51,387 nucleotides of DNA from Lachnospiraceae bacterium (GTDB lineage Bacteria; Bacillota; Clostridia; Lachnospirales; Lachnospiraceae): the NCBI GenBank assembly GCA_017962105.1, contig JAGCVY010000102.1, forward strand, positions 1 to 51,387. The letters are read 5' to 3'. The notes beneath the pieces were generated by a model. The model did no database searches. It was given only the letters and a program-made list of their open reading frames with translations, and was not told where the DNA came from. This document shows, piece by piece, positions 1-9,048 of the stretch. A program made the translations under genes and the position numbers. Position 1 is the stretch's first letter, and every line of letters begins with the position of its first letter.

Positions 1-798
1 GCAGCAAAGAAAGAAGCGGATTCCCTAGGTATCGTTCCGGGGCTTGCCGTGGTCATGGTGGGGGACAATCCCGCGTCGGCGGTCTATGTCCGAAACAAGA
101 ACAAGGCCTGCGAGGAACTCGGCTTTCATTCCGTGATGGAGACGTTGCCCGCCGATACGACGAAGGACGCGTTGCTCGCGGTCATTGACAGATTGAACAA
201 CGATACGTCGATTCATGGGATTCTCGTACAGCTTCCGCTTCCGTCGGTGCTGGCGTCGGCGGAGCAGGAGGTCTTGAACCGAATTTCGCCGGACAAGGAT
301 GTGGACGGATTCCATCCCGTGAGCGTGGGACGTCTCAACATCGGCCAAAAGGGATTCAAGTCCTGTACTCCGGCCGGTGTGATCCAGCTTCTGAAGCGCA
401 CCGGGATCGAGATTGACGGGAAGGAGTGCGTGGTGGTAGGCCGCAGTAATATCGTCGGAAAGCCTATGGCGGCGATGCTTCTTGCCCAGAACGGGACGGT
501 TACCGTGTGCCATTCCCACACGAAGGATCTTGCTTCTGTGACGAAGCGTGCGGATATTCTCGTGGTGGCCATCGGAAAGCCGAAATTCATCACTGCGGAA
601 TACGTGAAGGAAGGCGCAACCGTGATCGATGTGGGCATTCACCGCATGGATGACGGCAAGCTCTGCGGCGACGTGGATTTTGCGAGCGTTGAGCCCGTGG
701 CGGGAGCCATCACACCGGTACCCGGCGGAGTCGGCCCGATGACGATCGCGATGCTGATGTACAACTGTGTGGAATCTGCCGAGCTGTCCGCCGAGTGA
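1..798 (+). CDS. folD: Bifunctional methylenetetrahydrofolate dehydrogenase/cyclohydrolase FolD (5' end missing)
   Basis: FolD interconverts 5,10-methylene-, methenyl- and 10-formyl-tetrahydrofolate in cytosolic one-carbon metabolism. The reading frame is open from base 1 and ends at TGA 796-798, giving 265 residues; the family is about 285 long, so roughly the first 20 residues lie outside the window. Visible hallmarks are the YVRNKNKAC segment with the catalytic lysine, [21 protein letters not shown], the nucleotide-binding [12 protein letters not shown] loop and the C-terminal [10 protein letters not shown]. The next gene, rimO, starts 32 bases after its stop. The assignment is secure; only the N-terminus is unseen. 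Confidence 0.97.
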   Translation, partial: AAKKEADSLGIVPGLAVVMVGDNPASAVYVRNKNKACEELGFHSVMETLPADTTKDALLAVIDRLNNDTSIHGILVQLPLPSVLASAEQEVLNRISPDKDVDGFHPVSVGRLNIGQKGFKSCTPAGVIQLLKRTGIEIDGKECVVVGRSNIVGKPMAAMLLAQNGTVTVCHSHTKDLASVTKRADILVVAIGKPKFITAEYVKEGATVIDVGIHRMDDGKLCGDVDFASVEPVAGAITPVPGGVGPMTIAMLMYNCVESAELSAE

Positions 799-830
799 AC
801 CTGTGCGGAGCCGGACGGAGAAAGGGCTTT

Positions 831-2150
831 ATGAAAGTATATTTGGTCTCGCTCGGATGTGATAAAAATCTCGTGGACAGCGAGGTTATGTTAGGGCTTC
901 TTCAGGAGGCCGGACATTCCGTTGCGGATGATATCGACGATGCGGATGCGGCGATCGTGAATACGTGCTGCTTCATCGGCGATGCGAAGGAAGAGAGCAT
1001 CAACACCATTCTGGAGCTTGCGGGGAGAAGAACCTCGGGCGGTCTGCGGCGGCTTGTGGTCACCGGCTGCCTTGCCGAGCGTTACGCTGCGGAGATCCGT
1101 GAGCAGATCCCGGAGGTGGATGCCATCGTCGGCACGGCGTCCTACGAGGATATCGTGGCGGCACTGACGACGGAGGGAGAGTATGAATCCCTGAGGCCGC
1201 TCTCGTATCTTCCGGAACCGAAGACACCCCGGGCGATCACCGCGGGCAACTATGTATCGTACTTAAAGATCGCGGAAGGCTGCGACAAATGCTGCACCTA
1301 CTGTATCATACCGAAGATCCGCGGACCGTACCGCTCGTTCCCGATGGAACGGCTGATCGCAGAGGCGGAGCGCCTGGCTGCCGCCGGGACACGGGAGCTG
1401 ATCCTTGTGGCCCAGGAGACCACGATCTACGGCACGGATCGGTACGGGGAGAAAAAACTCGGGGAACTGCTGCACAGGTTGTGCAGGATCGAAGAACTGC
1501 AGCGGATCCGTGTGATGTATGCATACCCCGAGGAGATCGACGATTCCCTCATCGAGGCGATGGCTTCGGAACCGAAGGTGTGCCGGTATCTGGACATGCC
1601 GGTACAGCACGCTTCCGATGAGATCCTGCGAAGGATGGGGCGACGCACGACTTGTGCGGACATCGAGGCGATCATCGCGAAACTGCGGAGCCGGATCCCC
1701 GGCATTGTGCTGCGCACGACGCTGATCACCGGATTCCCCGGTGAGACGGAGGAGGACTTCGCGGAGCTGGAGGCGTTTGTGAAGCGTGTCCGGTTTGAGC
1801 GTCTGGGATGCTTCCCGTACTCGAAGGAGGAGGGAACCGCGGCAGCGAAGATGTCGCCGCAGATCCCGAAACGGATAAAGGAACGACGCAGAAATGTGAT
1901 CATGCGGCGGCAGAAGCAGATCTGCAGCGAATACAGCGGGAGCCTTGTCGGGCAGACGATGCCGGTTCTCGTGGACGGATACCTTCCGGAGGAGGGCGTC
2001 TTCACGGGACGCACGGAAGGGGATGCCCCGACGATCGACGGGGCCGTATTTTTCGAAGGACCGTCGTCGCTTCTGTCCGGGGACATCGTTCCCGTGAGGA
2101 TAACGGCGGCTGCCGAATATGATTTGACCGGAGAGGTGGTTAACGAATGA
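831..2150 (+). CDS. rimO: Ribosomal protein S12 methylthiotransferase RimO
   Basis: This radical-SAM enzyme adds a methylthio group to an aspartate of ribosomal protein S12. The 439 residues fit the family. The N-terminal UPF0004 domain has its three cluster cysteines in LGCDKN, NTCCF and GCLAERY. The radical-SAM motif CDKCCTYC (C-x3-C-x2-C) is followed by IIPKIRGPYRS, which is typical of RimO rather than MiaB, and a TRAM-like domain ends the protein. I chose ATG 831, which has GGAG about 10 bases upstream, over an in-frame GTG at 795 that overlaps the folD stop. The stop overlaps the pgsA start (ATGA). Confidence 0.95.
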   Translation: MKVYLVSLGCDKNLVDSEVMLGLLQEAGHSVADDIDDADAAIVNTCCFIGDAKEESINTILELAGRRTSGGLRRLVVTGCLAERYAAEIREQIPEVDAIVGTASYEDIVAALTTEGEYESLRPLSYLPEPKTPRAITAGNYVSYLKIAEGCDKCCTYCIIPKIRGPYRSFPMERLIAEAERLAAAGTRELILVAQETTIYGTDRYGEKKLGELLHRLCRIEELQRIRVMYAYPEEIDDSLIEAMASEPKVCRYLDMPVQHASDEILRRMGRRTTCADIEAIIAKLRSRIPGIVLRTTLITGFPGETEEDFAELEAFVKRVRFERLGCFPYSKEEGTAAAKMSPQIPKRIKERRRNVIMRRQKQICSEYSGSLVGQTMPVLVDGYLPEEGVFTGRTEGDAPTIDGAVFFEGPSSLLSGDIVPVRITAAAEYDLTGEVVNE

Positions 2151-2740
2151 AACGAATGAATCTTCCGAACAGAATTACGATGTTCCGGGTTTTGCTGATC
2201 CCGGTTTTTGTCGTTTTGCTGATGCTGGAGAATTACCTGCCGTACTACAATTTTATCGCGCTTGCGGTTTTCGCGGCGGCGTGCTTCTCGGATTTTCTGG
2301 ACGGACACATTGCCCGCAAGTATAATCTGGTGACCACGTTCGGCAAATTCATGGACCCGCTTGCGGACAAGATCCTCGTGAGCACCGCGCTGATCCTTCT
2401 GATCGAGTTTGAGAAGATCCCTGCGGTGGTTGTGGCAGTCATCCTGGCCCGCGAGTTCATCATCAGCGGATTCCGTCTGATCGCCTGCGACAAGGGAGTC
2501 GTTCTGGCGGCAGGGTATCTCGGAAAGATCAAGACCTTCGCCCAGATGTTCATGTGCTGCTTTATGCTCTTCACGGCGGACCGCACATACAACAAATTTC
2601 TGTTCTTCAAGATCGTCGACGTCGTCGGACAGATTTTCATGTGGTTTGCCCTGATCATGACGGTGGTTTCCCTTGTAGACTACATCTGGAACAACATCGA
2701 TGTCCTCAAGGACGATAAGGAGAAGAAAAGCGCCCAATGA
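2147..2740 (+). CDS. pgsA: CDP-diacylglycerol--glycerol-3-phosphate 3-phosphatidyltransferase
   Basis: This membrane enzyme makes phosphatidylglycerophosphate, the first committed step to phosphatidylglycerol and cardiolipin. The 197-residue protein carries the full CDP-alcohol phosphatidyltransferase signature, DG-x2-AR-x8-G-x3-D-x3-D, near residues 50-72 (DGHIAR ... G ... DPLAD). It has several hydrophobic segments, including one at the N-terminus (VLLIPVFVVLLML). It overlaps rimO upstream and the flavoprotein downstream by ATGA, so translation is probably coupled. Other CDP-alcohol transferases share the motif, but the short length and the N-terminal NLPNRITMFR support PgsA. Confidence 0.92.
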   Translation: MKRMNLPNRITMFRVLLIPVFVVLLMLENYLPYYNFIALAVFAAACFSDFLDGHIARKYNLVTTFGKFMDPLADKILVSTALILLIEFEKIPAVVVAVILAREFIISGFRLIACDKGVVLAAGYLGKIKTFAQMFMCCFMLFTADRTYNKFLFFKIVDVVGQIFMWFALIMTVVSLVDYIWNNIDVLKDDKEKKSAQ

Positions 2741-4053
2741 AGCAAATAGTCGTGATCGGCGGCGGCGCAGCCGGCATGATGGCGGCAATCGGCGCTGCGA
2801 GAGAAGGAGCGAGAGTGATCCTTCTTGAGAAAAATGAGAAACTCGGAAAGAAAATATACATCACGGGCAAGGGACGGTGCAACCTGACGAACGCCTGCGA
2901 CCGGCAGGAATTCACGGAGCATGTCGTGTCCAACCCGAGGTTTTTCCTGAGCGCATTTCACGGGTTTGACAATGCGCAGACCGTGGAGTTGTTTGAGAGC
3001 CTCGGAATGCTGACGAAGACGGAGCGGGGGAAACGGGTATTTCCCGTATCCGACAAATCCTCCGACGTCATCCGGGCCCTCGAGCGGGAGTGCAAACGGC
3101 TCGGCGTTTCGGTGCACCTGCACGCGGAGGCTGCCTCCCTCGCGACGGAGCCTGCAGGTGAGACAGAACCGGACATCCCGGCAGGTACGGAACGGCCGGC
3201 CAAGAAGAAAAAGACATACGTCTCCCGGGTAACGGGAGTCGTTTTGAAAGACGGGACAAAACTTGCGGCGGATGCCGTGATCGTTGCCACGGGAGGGCTG
3301 TCGTATCCCGCCACGGGTTCCACGGGGGACGGATACCGGATGGCGAAATCCTGCGGGCACAGCGTGAGCCGGCTGCGGCCGTCCTTGGTTTCCCTCAAGG
3401 CGTCGGACGCTTGCTGTGCGGCCCTTGCCGGACTGTCGCTCCGAAATGTCGGAGTGAAGTTCCTGAGCGCTGACGGAACGGTCCTCGCCGAGGATTTCGG
3501 GGAGCTTTTGTTTACCCACAAGGGGATCAGCGGACCCACGGTTCTGACCGCCACAGCCCGTGCGGGAGACGCTCTTGCAGGGGGAACGGCAGTGCTCGAC
3601 CTAAAACCCGGGCTTTCGGATGAACAGCTGGACGCCCGGTTGGTGCGGGAGCTGGAAGCGGGACACGCGAAGCAGATGGACAACTGGATCGGTGCGCTTG
3701 TCCCTGCGGCACTCGGCGGCGAGATCCTTCGCAGGGCGGGGATCCCTGCGGACAGCAAGGCGGCTTCGGTGACGAAACCCAAGCGCCTGCAGCTGCTTCG
3801 GGAGCTTCGGGCCATGACGCTGCAGATCACGGGACTCGGCGATTTCAACGAGGCGGTGGTCACGAAGGGCGGCGTCAGCACGGATGAGGTCAACCCTTCG
3901 ACCATGGAATCCAGGATCACCAGGGGATTATTTTTCGCAGGAGAGGTTCTTGACCTCGATGCGACCACGGGCGGGTTCAACCTTCAGATTGCCTGGTCCA
4001 CCGGCATGCTGGCCGGACGAAAAGCGGCGCAGGAGATCGATACTGACAGATAA
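2737..4053 (+). CDS. HI0933/YhiN-family FAD-dependent oxidoreductase
   Basis: The 438-residue protein has an N-terminal dinucleotide-binding fold (GGGAAGMMAAIGAA followed by VILLEKN). It then has GKGRCNLTN, the hallmark of the HI0933/YhiN flavoprotein family, and a C-terminal FAD segment with GEVLDLDATTGGFNLQ. Members are annotated as NAD(P)/FAD-dependent oxidoreductases or aminoacetone oxidases, but the physiological substrate is not settled. The start overlaps the pgsA stop by ATGA, and cmk follows 13 bases later, so it belongs to the same operon. A Lys-rich stretch around residues 150-156 (PAKKKKTYV) looks like a local insertion. The family call is firm; the reaction is unknown. Confidence 0.88.
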   Translation: MKQIVVIGGGAAGMMAAIGAAREGARVILLEKNEKLGKKIYITGKGRCNLTNACDRQEFTEHVVSNPRFFLSAFHGFDNAQTVELFESLGMLTKTERGKRVFPVSDKSSDVIRALERECKRLGVSVHLHAEAASLATEPAGETEPDIPAGTERPAKKKKTYVSRVTGVVLKDGTKLAADAVIVATGGLSYPATGSTGDGYRMAKSCGHSVSRLRPSLVSLKASDACCAALAGLSLRNVGVKFLSADGTVLAEDFGELLFTHKGISGPTVLTATARAGDALAGGTAVLDLKPGLSDEQLDARLVRELEAGHAKQMDNWIGALVPAALGGEILRRAGIPADSKAASVTKPKRLQLLRELRAMTLQITGLGDFNEAVVTKGGVSTDEVNPSTMESRITRGLFFAGEVLDLDATTGGFNLQIAWSTGMLAGRKAAQEIDTDR

Positions 4054-4066
4054 CGGAGAGAGAAAC

Positions 4067-4759
4067 ATGGGAAGACAGATTGCCATTGACGGACCTGCGG
4101 GAGCAGGAAAAAGCACGATCGCGAGAAGCCTTGCAAAGCGGCTCGGGTACATTTATGTCGATACCGGCGCCATGTACCGGGCTATGGCACTGTATTTTCT
4201 GCGCAAGGGGATCCTTGCGGAGGAGACAGAGCGCATTGAGGCGGCGTGCGGCGAAGCGGATGTGACCATCGCTTTCGAAAACGGTGAGCAGCAGGTCCTT
4301 CTGAACGGGGAAAATGTCAACGGACTCATCCGGACGGAAGCGGTCGGCAACATGGCCAGCGCGTCCTCGGTGTGCCTTAAGGTGCGCGAGAAGATGACGG
4401 AGCTACAGCGCAAGCTGGCGCAGGAGGCGGACGTTGTGATGGACGGCCGCGACATCGGCACCTTCGTTCTTCCGCAGGCAGACGTGAAGATCTATCTCAC
4501 GGCGTCCATCGAGGAGCGTGCGAGACGCCGTGCCCTGGAGTATGAGCAGAAGGGGATTACCGCGGATATCGAACAGATTGCAAAGGATATCGCGGAGCGC
4601 GACTACCGCGATATGCACCGCGAACACGCGCCGCTCCGTCAGGCGGAGGACGCGGTTTTGGTCGACACCTCGGACATGACGATCCCTCAGGTGGAGGAGC
4701 GGCTTTTAGAGCTTTGTAAAGTACCGGAGAACGGCGGCAAGAGCGATTTTTTCGCGTGA
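4067..4759 (+). CDS. cmk: Cytidylate kinase
   Basis: Cmk phosphorylates CMP and dCMP with ATP in the cytosol. The 230-residue protein begins with IAIDGPAGAGKSTIA, the CMK-type P-loop. It continues with GYIYVDTGAMYRA and, near residue 125, MDGRDIGTFVLP, the nucleotide-monophosphate-binding segment. A lid region rich in arginine (EERARRRALEY) follows. ATG 4067 has GGAGAG at 4055-4060; an upstream in-frame extension to 3884 overlaps the previous gene and is not needed. The stop overlaps the GTG start of ispH-rpsA. The cmk to ispH/rpsA order is common in clostridia. Confidence 0.96.
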   Translation: MGRQIAIDGPAGAGKSTIARSLAKRLGYIYVDTGAMYRAMALYFLRKGILAEETERIEAACGEADVTIAFENGEQQVLLNGENVNGLIRTEAVGNMASASSVCLKVREKMTELQRKLAQEADVVMDGRDIGTFVLPQADVKIYLTASIEERARRRALEYEQKGITADIEQIAKDIAERDYRDMHREHAPLRQAEDAVLVDTSDMTIPQVEERLLELCKVPENGGKSDFFA

Positions 4760-6873
4760 GTGCTCCGGGCGGGGCACAGGCGAAACAAAGGGTGATCGTC
4801 GCAAAGACAGCAGGATTCTGCTTCGGCGTACAGCGTGCGGTTGACAAGGTTTACAGCCTGAGTGAGGGCGAGCACGGTCTGGTTTACACCCTCGGGCCCA
4901 TCATCCACAACGAGGATGTTGTGGCGTCGTTAGCCAAGCGCGGCGTGCGCGTGATCACGGACATTGACGAGGTCGACGGAGGAGCTTCCGGGAATAAAGG
5001 CGGGATCACGGAGGGAACCATCGTGATCCGGTCCCACGGGATCCCGAAGCGGACCGAGGAACGGCTTCTGGCCGCGGCGGAAGCGTCCGGCGGGAAACTG
5101 AAGATCGTGGACGCCACCTGCCCCTTCGTGAAGAAGATCCACCGCATCGTGCGGGAACACAGTCTCGCCGGTGAAAAAATCGTTATTTGCGGAGACTCCG
5201 CGCATCCCGAGGTTCAGGGGATCATGGGGTGGTGCGAGGGCGGCGCCGCTGTGGTTTCGACGGCCGAAGAGGCGCAGGAAACAGCGGAAAATGCTGCAAA
5301 GACAAACCAAAGACTGTGTATTGTTGCGCAGACCACGTTTAACTATACAAAATTTAAAGATTTTGTTGATATTTTCCGAAAAATGGGTTACAATGCAGAG
5401 GATAGTGCGGTTAACACTATCTGCAATGCCACAGAGGAGAGACAAACGGAGGCGCGGTCCCTTGCCAGGCAGTGTGACGCAATGCTTGTCATCGGAAGCG
5501 CGAACAGTTCCAACACCCGAAAGCTATATGAAATCGCGGCGCAGGAATGTCGAAATACGCGGTATATACAATCTGCCGCGGATTTGGAGAAGGAACCCAT
5601 ACCATCTTTTCGTTACGTAGGTATTACTGCGGGGGCGTCCACCCCGAGAAACATTATCGAGGAGGTTCATGCAATCATGGACAATGAGATTTTTGAGCAG
5701 TTGTTGGAGGAATCCTTCAAAACAATACGAAACGGAGAGGTAGTCGAGGGCACTGTCATTGGTGTTAAGGAAGATGAGATTGCACTGAACATCGGTTACA
5801 AAGCCGACGGTATCATCACGAAGAACGAATACTCGTCGCAGCCTGTTGCGGATCTCCGCACCGTTGTTAAGGAAGGAGACGTGCTCACCGCGAAGGTGAT
5901 CAAGGTCAATGACGGAGAGGGCCAGGTGCTTCTTTCCCGCAGAAGACTGAACAGCGAGCGTGCAAGCGCCGTTTTGCAGGAAGCGTTTGAAAACGGAACC
6001 GTGCTCACCGCGAAGGTAACGAACGTGGTGAACGGCGGTCTGAACGTAGTAGTGGATGACTGCAGGGTGTTCATCCCCGCAAGTCTTGTTTCGGATATTT
6101 ACGAGAAGGATCTCACGAAGTTCCAGGATCAGGAGATCGAGTTCCGCATTACCGAGTACAACCCGAAGAAGAGACGTATCATCGGTAACCGCAGGGATCT
6201 GATCGTGGAGCGCAAGAAGGAGAAGACCGAGGAGCTGCTTTCCCGTCTTCAGGTCGGCGATGTGATCGAGGGCGTTGTCCGCAACGTTACGGACTTCGGT
6301 GCATTTATCGACATCGGCGGCGTTGACGGACTGCTTCATGTGTCCGAGGTTTCCTGGGGTCGCAACGACAACCCGAAGAAGCTGTTCAAGACCGGAGATA
6401 CCGTTACGGTGTTCGTGAAGGACATTAAGGGCGAGAAGATCTCCCTCAGCATGAAGTTTGCGGATCAGAACCCCTGGAAGGTTGCCGAGGAGCGTTTCGC
6501 AGTCGGTGAGATCGTTACGGGCCGCGTAGAGCGCATGACCGCGTTCGGAGCGTTTGTTTCCATCGCACCCGGCGTTGATGCACTTCTGCATGTATCCCAG
6601 ATCTCCCGCAAGCGCGTGGAGAAGCCTGCGGATGTTCTTTCCGTCGGTCAGGAGATCGAGGCTAAGATCGTGGAGTTCAATCCCGAGGAGCACAAGATCA
6701 GCCTGAGCCTGAAGGCGATCGAGGCTGAGGAGCCCGAGGATGAGGCTGCACCGGCTGAGGAGGCTGTTGCAGATCAGGAGCAGGAAGCCGTTGCTGAGGA
6801 GCCCGCAGCAGAAGCTGCTGTTGAGGAAGCACCTGCAGCAGAGGAAGAGCCTAAGGCGGACACGGAAGCATAA
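4756..6873 (+). CDS. ispH-rpsA: Fused 4-hydroxy-3-methylbut-2-enyl diphosphate reductase / ribosomal protein S1
   Basis: Residues 1 to about 295 are IspH, the [4Fe-4S] enzyme that makes IPP and DMAPP in the MEP pathway. The cluster cysteines are Cys22 (AGFCFGV), Cys122 (DATCPFV) and Cys223 (NTICNAT). Residues from about 308 are an S1 protein with four S1 repeats beginning near GEVVEGTVIG, GTVLTAKVTN, GDVIEGVVRN and GEIVTGRVER. An acidic Ala/Glu-rich tail ends the protein. The same fusion is known in other clostridia. The GTG start at 4756 overlaps the cmk stop and has no strong Shine-Dalgarno site, so translation is probably coupled. The DNA at about 5330-5620 is more AT-rich than its surroundings and holds an internal promoter and start. 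Confidence 0.95.
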   Translation: MSAPGGAQAKQRVIVAKTAGFCFGVQRAVDKVYSLSEGEHGLVYTLGPIIHNEDVVASLAKRGVRVITDIDEVDGGASGNKGGITEGTIVIRSHGIPKRTEERLLAAAEASGGKLKIVDATCPFVKKIHRIVREHSLAGEKIVICGDSAHPEVQGIMGWCEGGAAVVSTAEEAQETAENAAKTNQRLCIVAQTTFNYTKFKDFVDIFRKMGYNAEDSAVNTICNATEERQTEARSLARQCDAMLVIGSANSSNTRKLYEIAAQECRNTRYIQSAADLEKEPIPSFRYVGITAGASTPRNIIEEVHAIMDNEIFEQLLEESFKTIRNGEVVEGTVIGVKEDEIALNIGYKADGIITKNEYSSQPVADLRTVVKEGDVLTAKVIKVNDGEGQVLLSRRRLNSERASAVLQEAFENGTVLTAKVTNVVNGGLNVVVDDCRVFIPASLVSDIYEKDLTKFQDQEIEFRITEYNPKKRRIIGNRRDLIVERKKEKTEELLSRLQVGDVIEGVVRNVTDFGAFIDIGGVDGLLHVSEVSWGRNDNPKKLFKTGDTVTVFVKDIKGEKISLSMKFADQNPWKVAEERFAVGEIVTGRVERMTAFGAFVSIAPGVDALLHVSQISRKRVEKPADVLSVGQEIEAKIVEFNPEEHKISLSLKAIEAEEPEDEAAPAEEAVADQEQEAVAEEPAAEAAVEEAPAAEEEPKADTEA
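5366..5394 (+). promoter_or_regulatory. Internal sigma-A type promoter in ispH-rpsA
   Basis: TTGATA (5366-5371), a 17-base spacer and TACAAT (5389-5394) differ from consensus by one base in each box. It lies inside the IspH half of the fusion, about 285 bases before the internal S1 start at 5677, so it could drive a short rpsA-only transcript. The prediction is from sequence alone. The octamer ATTTTCCG begins at the last base of the -35 box. Confidence 0.6.
5661..5679 (+). promoter_or_regulatory. Internal ribosome-binding site and ATG for free S1
   Basis: GGAGG (5661-5665) stands 11 bases before an in-frame ATG at 5677. Starting there would give a 398-residue protein beginning MDNEIFEQLLEES and running straight into the first S1 repeat, much like a stand-alone clostridial S1. 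The ATG is codon 308 of the fused gene. That this start is used is inference. Confidence 0.55.
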
Positions 6874-6900
6874 TAGTCAGTAAAACGAATGTGGGAACAG

Positions 6901-6934
6901 GAGCACATTGGGGTATCCCCATTGTGCTCTTTTC
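6901..6934 (+). terminator. Intrinsic terminator after ispH-rpsA
   Basis: A 13-base stem with one mismatch (GAGCACATTGGGG against CCCCATTGTGCTC) and a three-base loop is followed by TTTT. It sits between the rpsA stop and plsX. I see no clear promoter for plsX after it, so read-through may supply plsX. Confidence 0.75.
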
Positions 6935-6969
6935 ACTTGAAAAGCGGCCGGGCCGCAGGGAGGAACAGG

Positions 6970-8022
6970 ATGGAACAGACAGTGCGGGTAGCATTGGACG
7001 CGATGGGGGGCGATTACGCGCCGCTCGAGGTGGTCAAGGGAGCTGTGGAGGCGGTCAACGCACATCCCGAGCTCGTTGTGACGCTTGTGGGACGCGAGGA
7101 GGAGATTCGTGCCGAGCTGGCCAAATACACCTATCGCGAGGAGCAGATCTCCGTTGTCAACGCCACGGAGGTGATCGGGTGCGATGAGGCTCCGGTGGAG
7201 GCCGTACAGAGAAAACGGGATTCCTCCATCCGGGTTGCGATGAACCTGGTGCGCCACGGGGATTGCGACGCTTTCGTTTCGGCGGGCAGCACCGGTGCCG
7301 TGCTGGTCGGAGGCCGGATCCTGGTAGGCCGGATCCCCGGCGTTGAGAGAACGCCTCTGGCACCGTTGATCCCTACGGAGCGCGGGGTATCCCTGCTGAT
7401 CGACTGCGGAGCCAACGTGGACGCGAGAGCTTCCCAGCTTGTGCAGTTTGCCGTCATGGGCTCCATCTATATGAAGTATGTCGTCGGCGTTGAGAATCCC
7501 ACGGTGGGCATTGTCAACATCGGCGTGGAGGAGGAGAAGGGAAATGCCCTTGTCAAGGAAACCTATCCTCTGTTAAAAGCAAGAACGGATATCAATTTCA
7601 TCGGAAGCGTGGAAGCACGGGAGATCCCGAGAGGAGCCGCGGACGTGATCGTCTGCGAGGCTTTCGTCGGTAACGTCATCCTGAAGCTGTACGAGGGTCT
7701 CGCCGGAACGCTTCTCGATAAGATCAAGGAAGGACTGATGTCCTCCGCCAGAAGTAAGATCGGTGCCGCGCTGGCGAAACCGGCGCTCAAGAAGACCCTG
7801 AAGGGATTTGACACTTCGGAGTACGGCGGTGCACCGATGCTTGGCTTGAACGGACTTGTCGTGAAGACCCACGGCAACTCGACGTCGGTGGAGATCCGCA
7901 ACGCGCTTGCGCAGTGCATCGCGTTCCAGCAGGAGGATATCATCGGAAAGATCCGCGAGGGTCTTGGCAATGCCGGGCCGGAGAAAACCGCGGAACAGAC
8001 GGGGGTGAAGGGAGATGCTTGA
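6970..8022 (+). CDS. plsX: Phosphate acyltransferase PlsX
   Basis: PlsX converts acyl-ACP and phosphate to acyl-phosphate, which feeds PlsY at the start of phospholipid synthesis. The 350-residue protein opens with VRVALDAMGGDYAP, the family signature. It has the glycine-rich SAGSTGAVLVGG segment and IDCGANVDARA, and later FVGNVILKLYEG. ATG 6970 follows AGGGAGGAAC; an in-frame upstream extension would run through the terminator hairpin. The 3' end overlaps acpP by 8 bases, the usual plsX-acpP coupling, and rnc-smc-ftsY follow. Confidence 0.96.
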   Translation: MEQTVRVALDAMGGDYAPLEVVKGAVEAVNAHPELVVTLVGREEEIRAELAKYTYREEQISVVNATEVIGCDEAPVEAVQRKRDSSIRVAMNLVRHGDCDAFVSAGSTGAVLVGGRILVGRIPGVERTPLAPLIPTERGVSLLIDCGANVDARASQLVQFAVMGSIYMKYVVGVENPTVGIVNIGVEEEKGNALVKETYPLLKARTDINFIGSVEAREIPRGAADVIVCEAFVGNVILKLYEGLAGTLLDKIKEGLMSSARSKIGAALAKPALKKTLKGFDTSEYGGAPMLGLNGLVVKTHGNSTSVEIRNALAQCIAFQQEDIIGKIREGLGNAGPEKTAEQTGVKGDA

Positions 8023-8257
8023 GCAGGTGATCACAGTGGTTGCGGATGTCATGCACATAAGCCGCGATACCATCACAAAGGACACGCTGCTGATTGACGA
8101 TCTCGGCGTGGATTCCCTGGAGTTATACCGGATTTTACTTGCGCTCGAGGATGTTTTCGACGCACATCTGGAGCCTGCGACCGCGGACTGGAAGGTGCGC
8201 ACCGTCGGAGAACTCTGCGACCGTGTCCGCAAGGCGCTTGCGGAGACTACTATCTGA
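8015..8257 (+). CDS. acpP: Acyl carrier protein
   Basis: This 80-residue acidic carrier holds growing fatty acyl chains on a phosphopantetheine arm. The attachment serine is Ser34 in DDLGVDSLELY. ATG 8015 overlaps the plsX stop and has GGGTGAAGGG upstream. The position between plsX and rnc is the classic fab/rnc arrangement and supports fatty acid rather than polyketide use. It is somewhat divergent from model ACPs at the C-terminus (VGELCDRVRKAL) but keeps the helical pattern. Confidence 0.93.
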   Translation: MLEQVITVVADVMHISRDTITKDTLLIDDLGVDSLELYRILLALEDVFDAHLEPATADWKVRTVGELCDRVRKALAETTI

Positions 8258-8291
8258 CACGCTATGGAAAGGATCAGTCGGGAGGAGACGA

Positions 8292-8990
8292 ATGAGCGAT
8301 TCCGGAAGAGAACAAATCCAGCAGATTATCGGGTATGAGTTTCAGGATCCCGAGCTTTTGACCCTCGCGCTTACGCACAGCTCGTATGCCAATGAAAACA
8401 GTCACGGCCCGCGCATGGTGGAATGCAACGAACGGCTGGAGTTTCTGGGGGATGCCGTGCTTGAACTCGTGACCAGCGAGTACCTGTACGGAACCCGACG
8501 GGATATGGCGGAGGGAAGCATGTCCAAGCTTCGGGCAAGCATCGTCTGCGAGCCTTCCCTCGGGATCTGTGCAAGAGACATCCATCTGGGAGACTTTCTC
8601 CGCCTCGGCCGCGGGGAGGATATGACCGGCGGACGGGAGCGGGATTCCATTTTGTCCGATGCCTTCGAGGCAGTCATCGGGGCGGTCTATCTGGACGGGG
8701 GACTGGAGCCCGCCAGGGAGTTTGTAAACCGCTTTGTCCTGGCAAATCTCTCGGAGAGCCAGCTGTTCAAGGATGCAAAGACAAGACTTCAGGAGCTCTC
8801 CCAGCAGCTGTTCAAATGCGAACCCGTGTACGCCCTCGTGAAGGAGGACGGACCGGCGCACTGCAAGGAGTTCACCATGTCGTGCACGGTGGAAACCTAC
8901 ACCGAGACGGCGATCGGACATTCGAAGAAACAGGCGGAGCAGGAGTGTGCCGCCAAGATGCTTAAAACGCTTCAGAAAGCGCGGCGGTAA
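8292..8990 (+). CDS. rnc: Ribonuclease III
   Basis: RNase III cuts double-stranded RNA, maturing rRNA and some mRNAs. In 232 residues it shows the catalytic signature NERLEFLGDAVLELV near residues 45-60, the second acidic site SDAFEAVIGAVYLDGG, and a C-terminal double-stranded RNA-binding domain from about residue 160 (DAKTRLQELSQQ ... KKQAEQECAAKML). ATG 8292 has GGAGGAGA at 8281-8288. An in-frame extension to 8094 overlaps acpP and lacks a ribosome-binding site, so I rejected it. The rnc-smc-ftsY order is common in Firmicutes. Confidence 0.96.
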   Translation: MSDSGREQIQQIIGYEFQDPELLTLALTHSSYANENSHGPRMVECNERLEFLGDAVLELVTSEYLYGTRRDMAEGSMSKLRASIVCEPSLGICARDIHLGDFLRLGRGEDMTGGRERDSILSDAFEAVIGAVYLDGGLEPAREFVNRFVLANLSESQLFKDAKTRLQELSQQLFKCEPVYALVKEDGPAHCKEFTMSCTVETYTETAIGHSKKQAEQECAAKMLKTLQKARR

Positions 8991-9048
8991 GCCGGATCCG
9001 GCGGCAGATCATTCGTGCCGGACGAATCACCCGTGAAGGAGACAGGAA

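Noticed and set aside
795-830. GTG 795 as the rimO start
   Set aside because: It overlaps the folD stop and adds 12 residues not typical of RimO; ATG 831 has a Shine-Dalgarno site and the conserved N-terminus.
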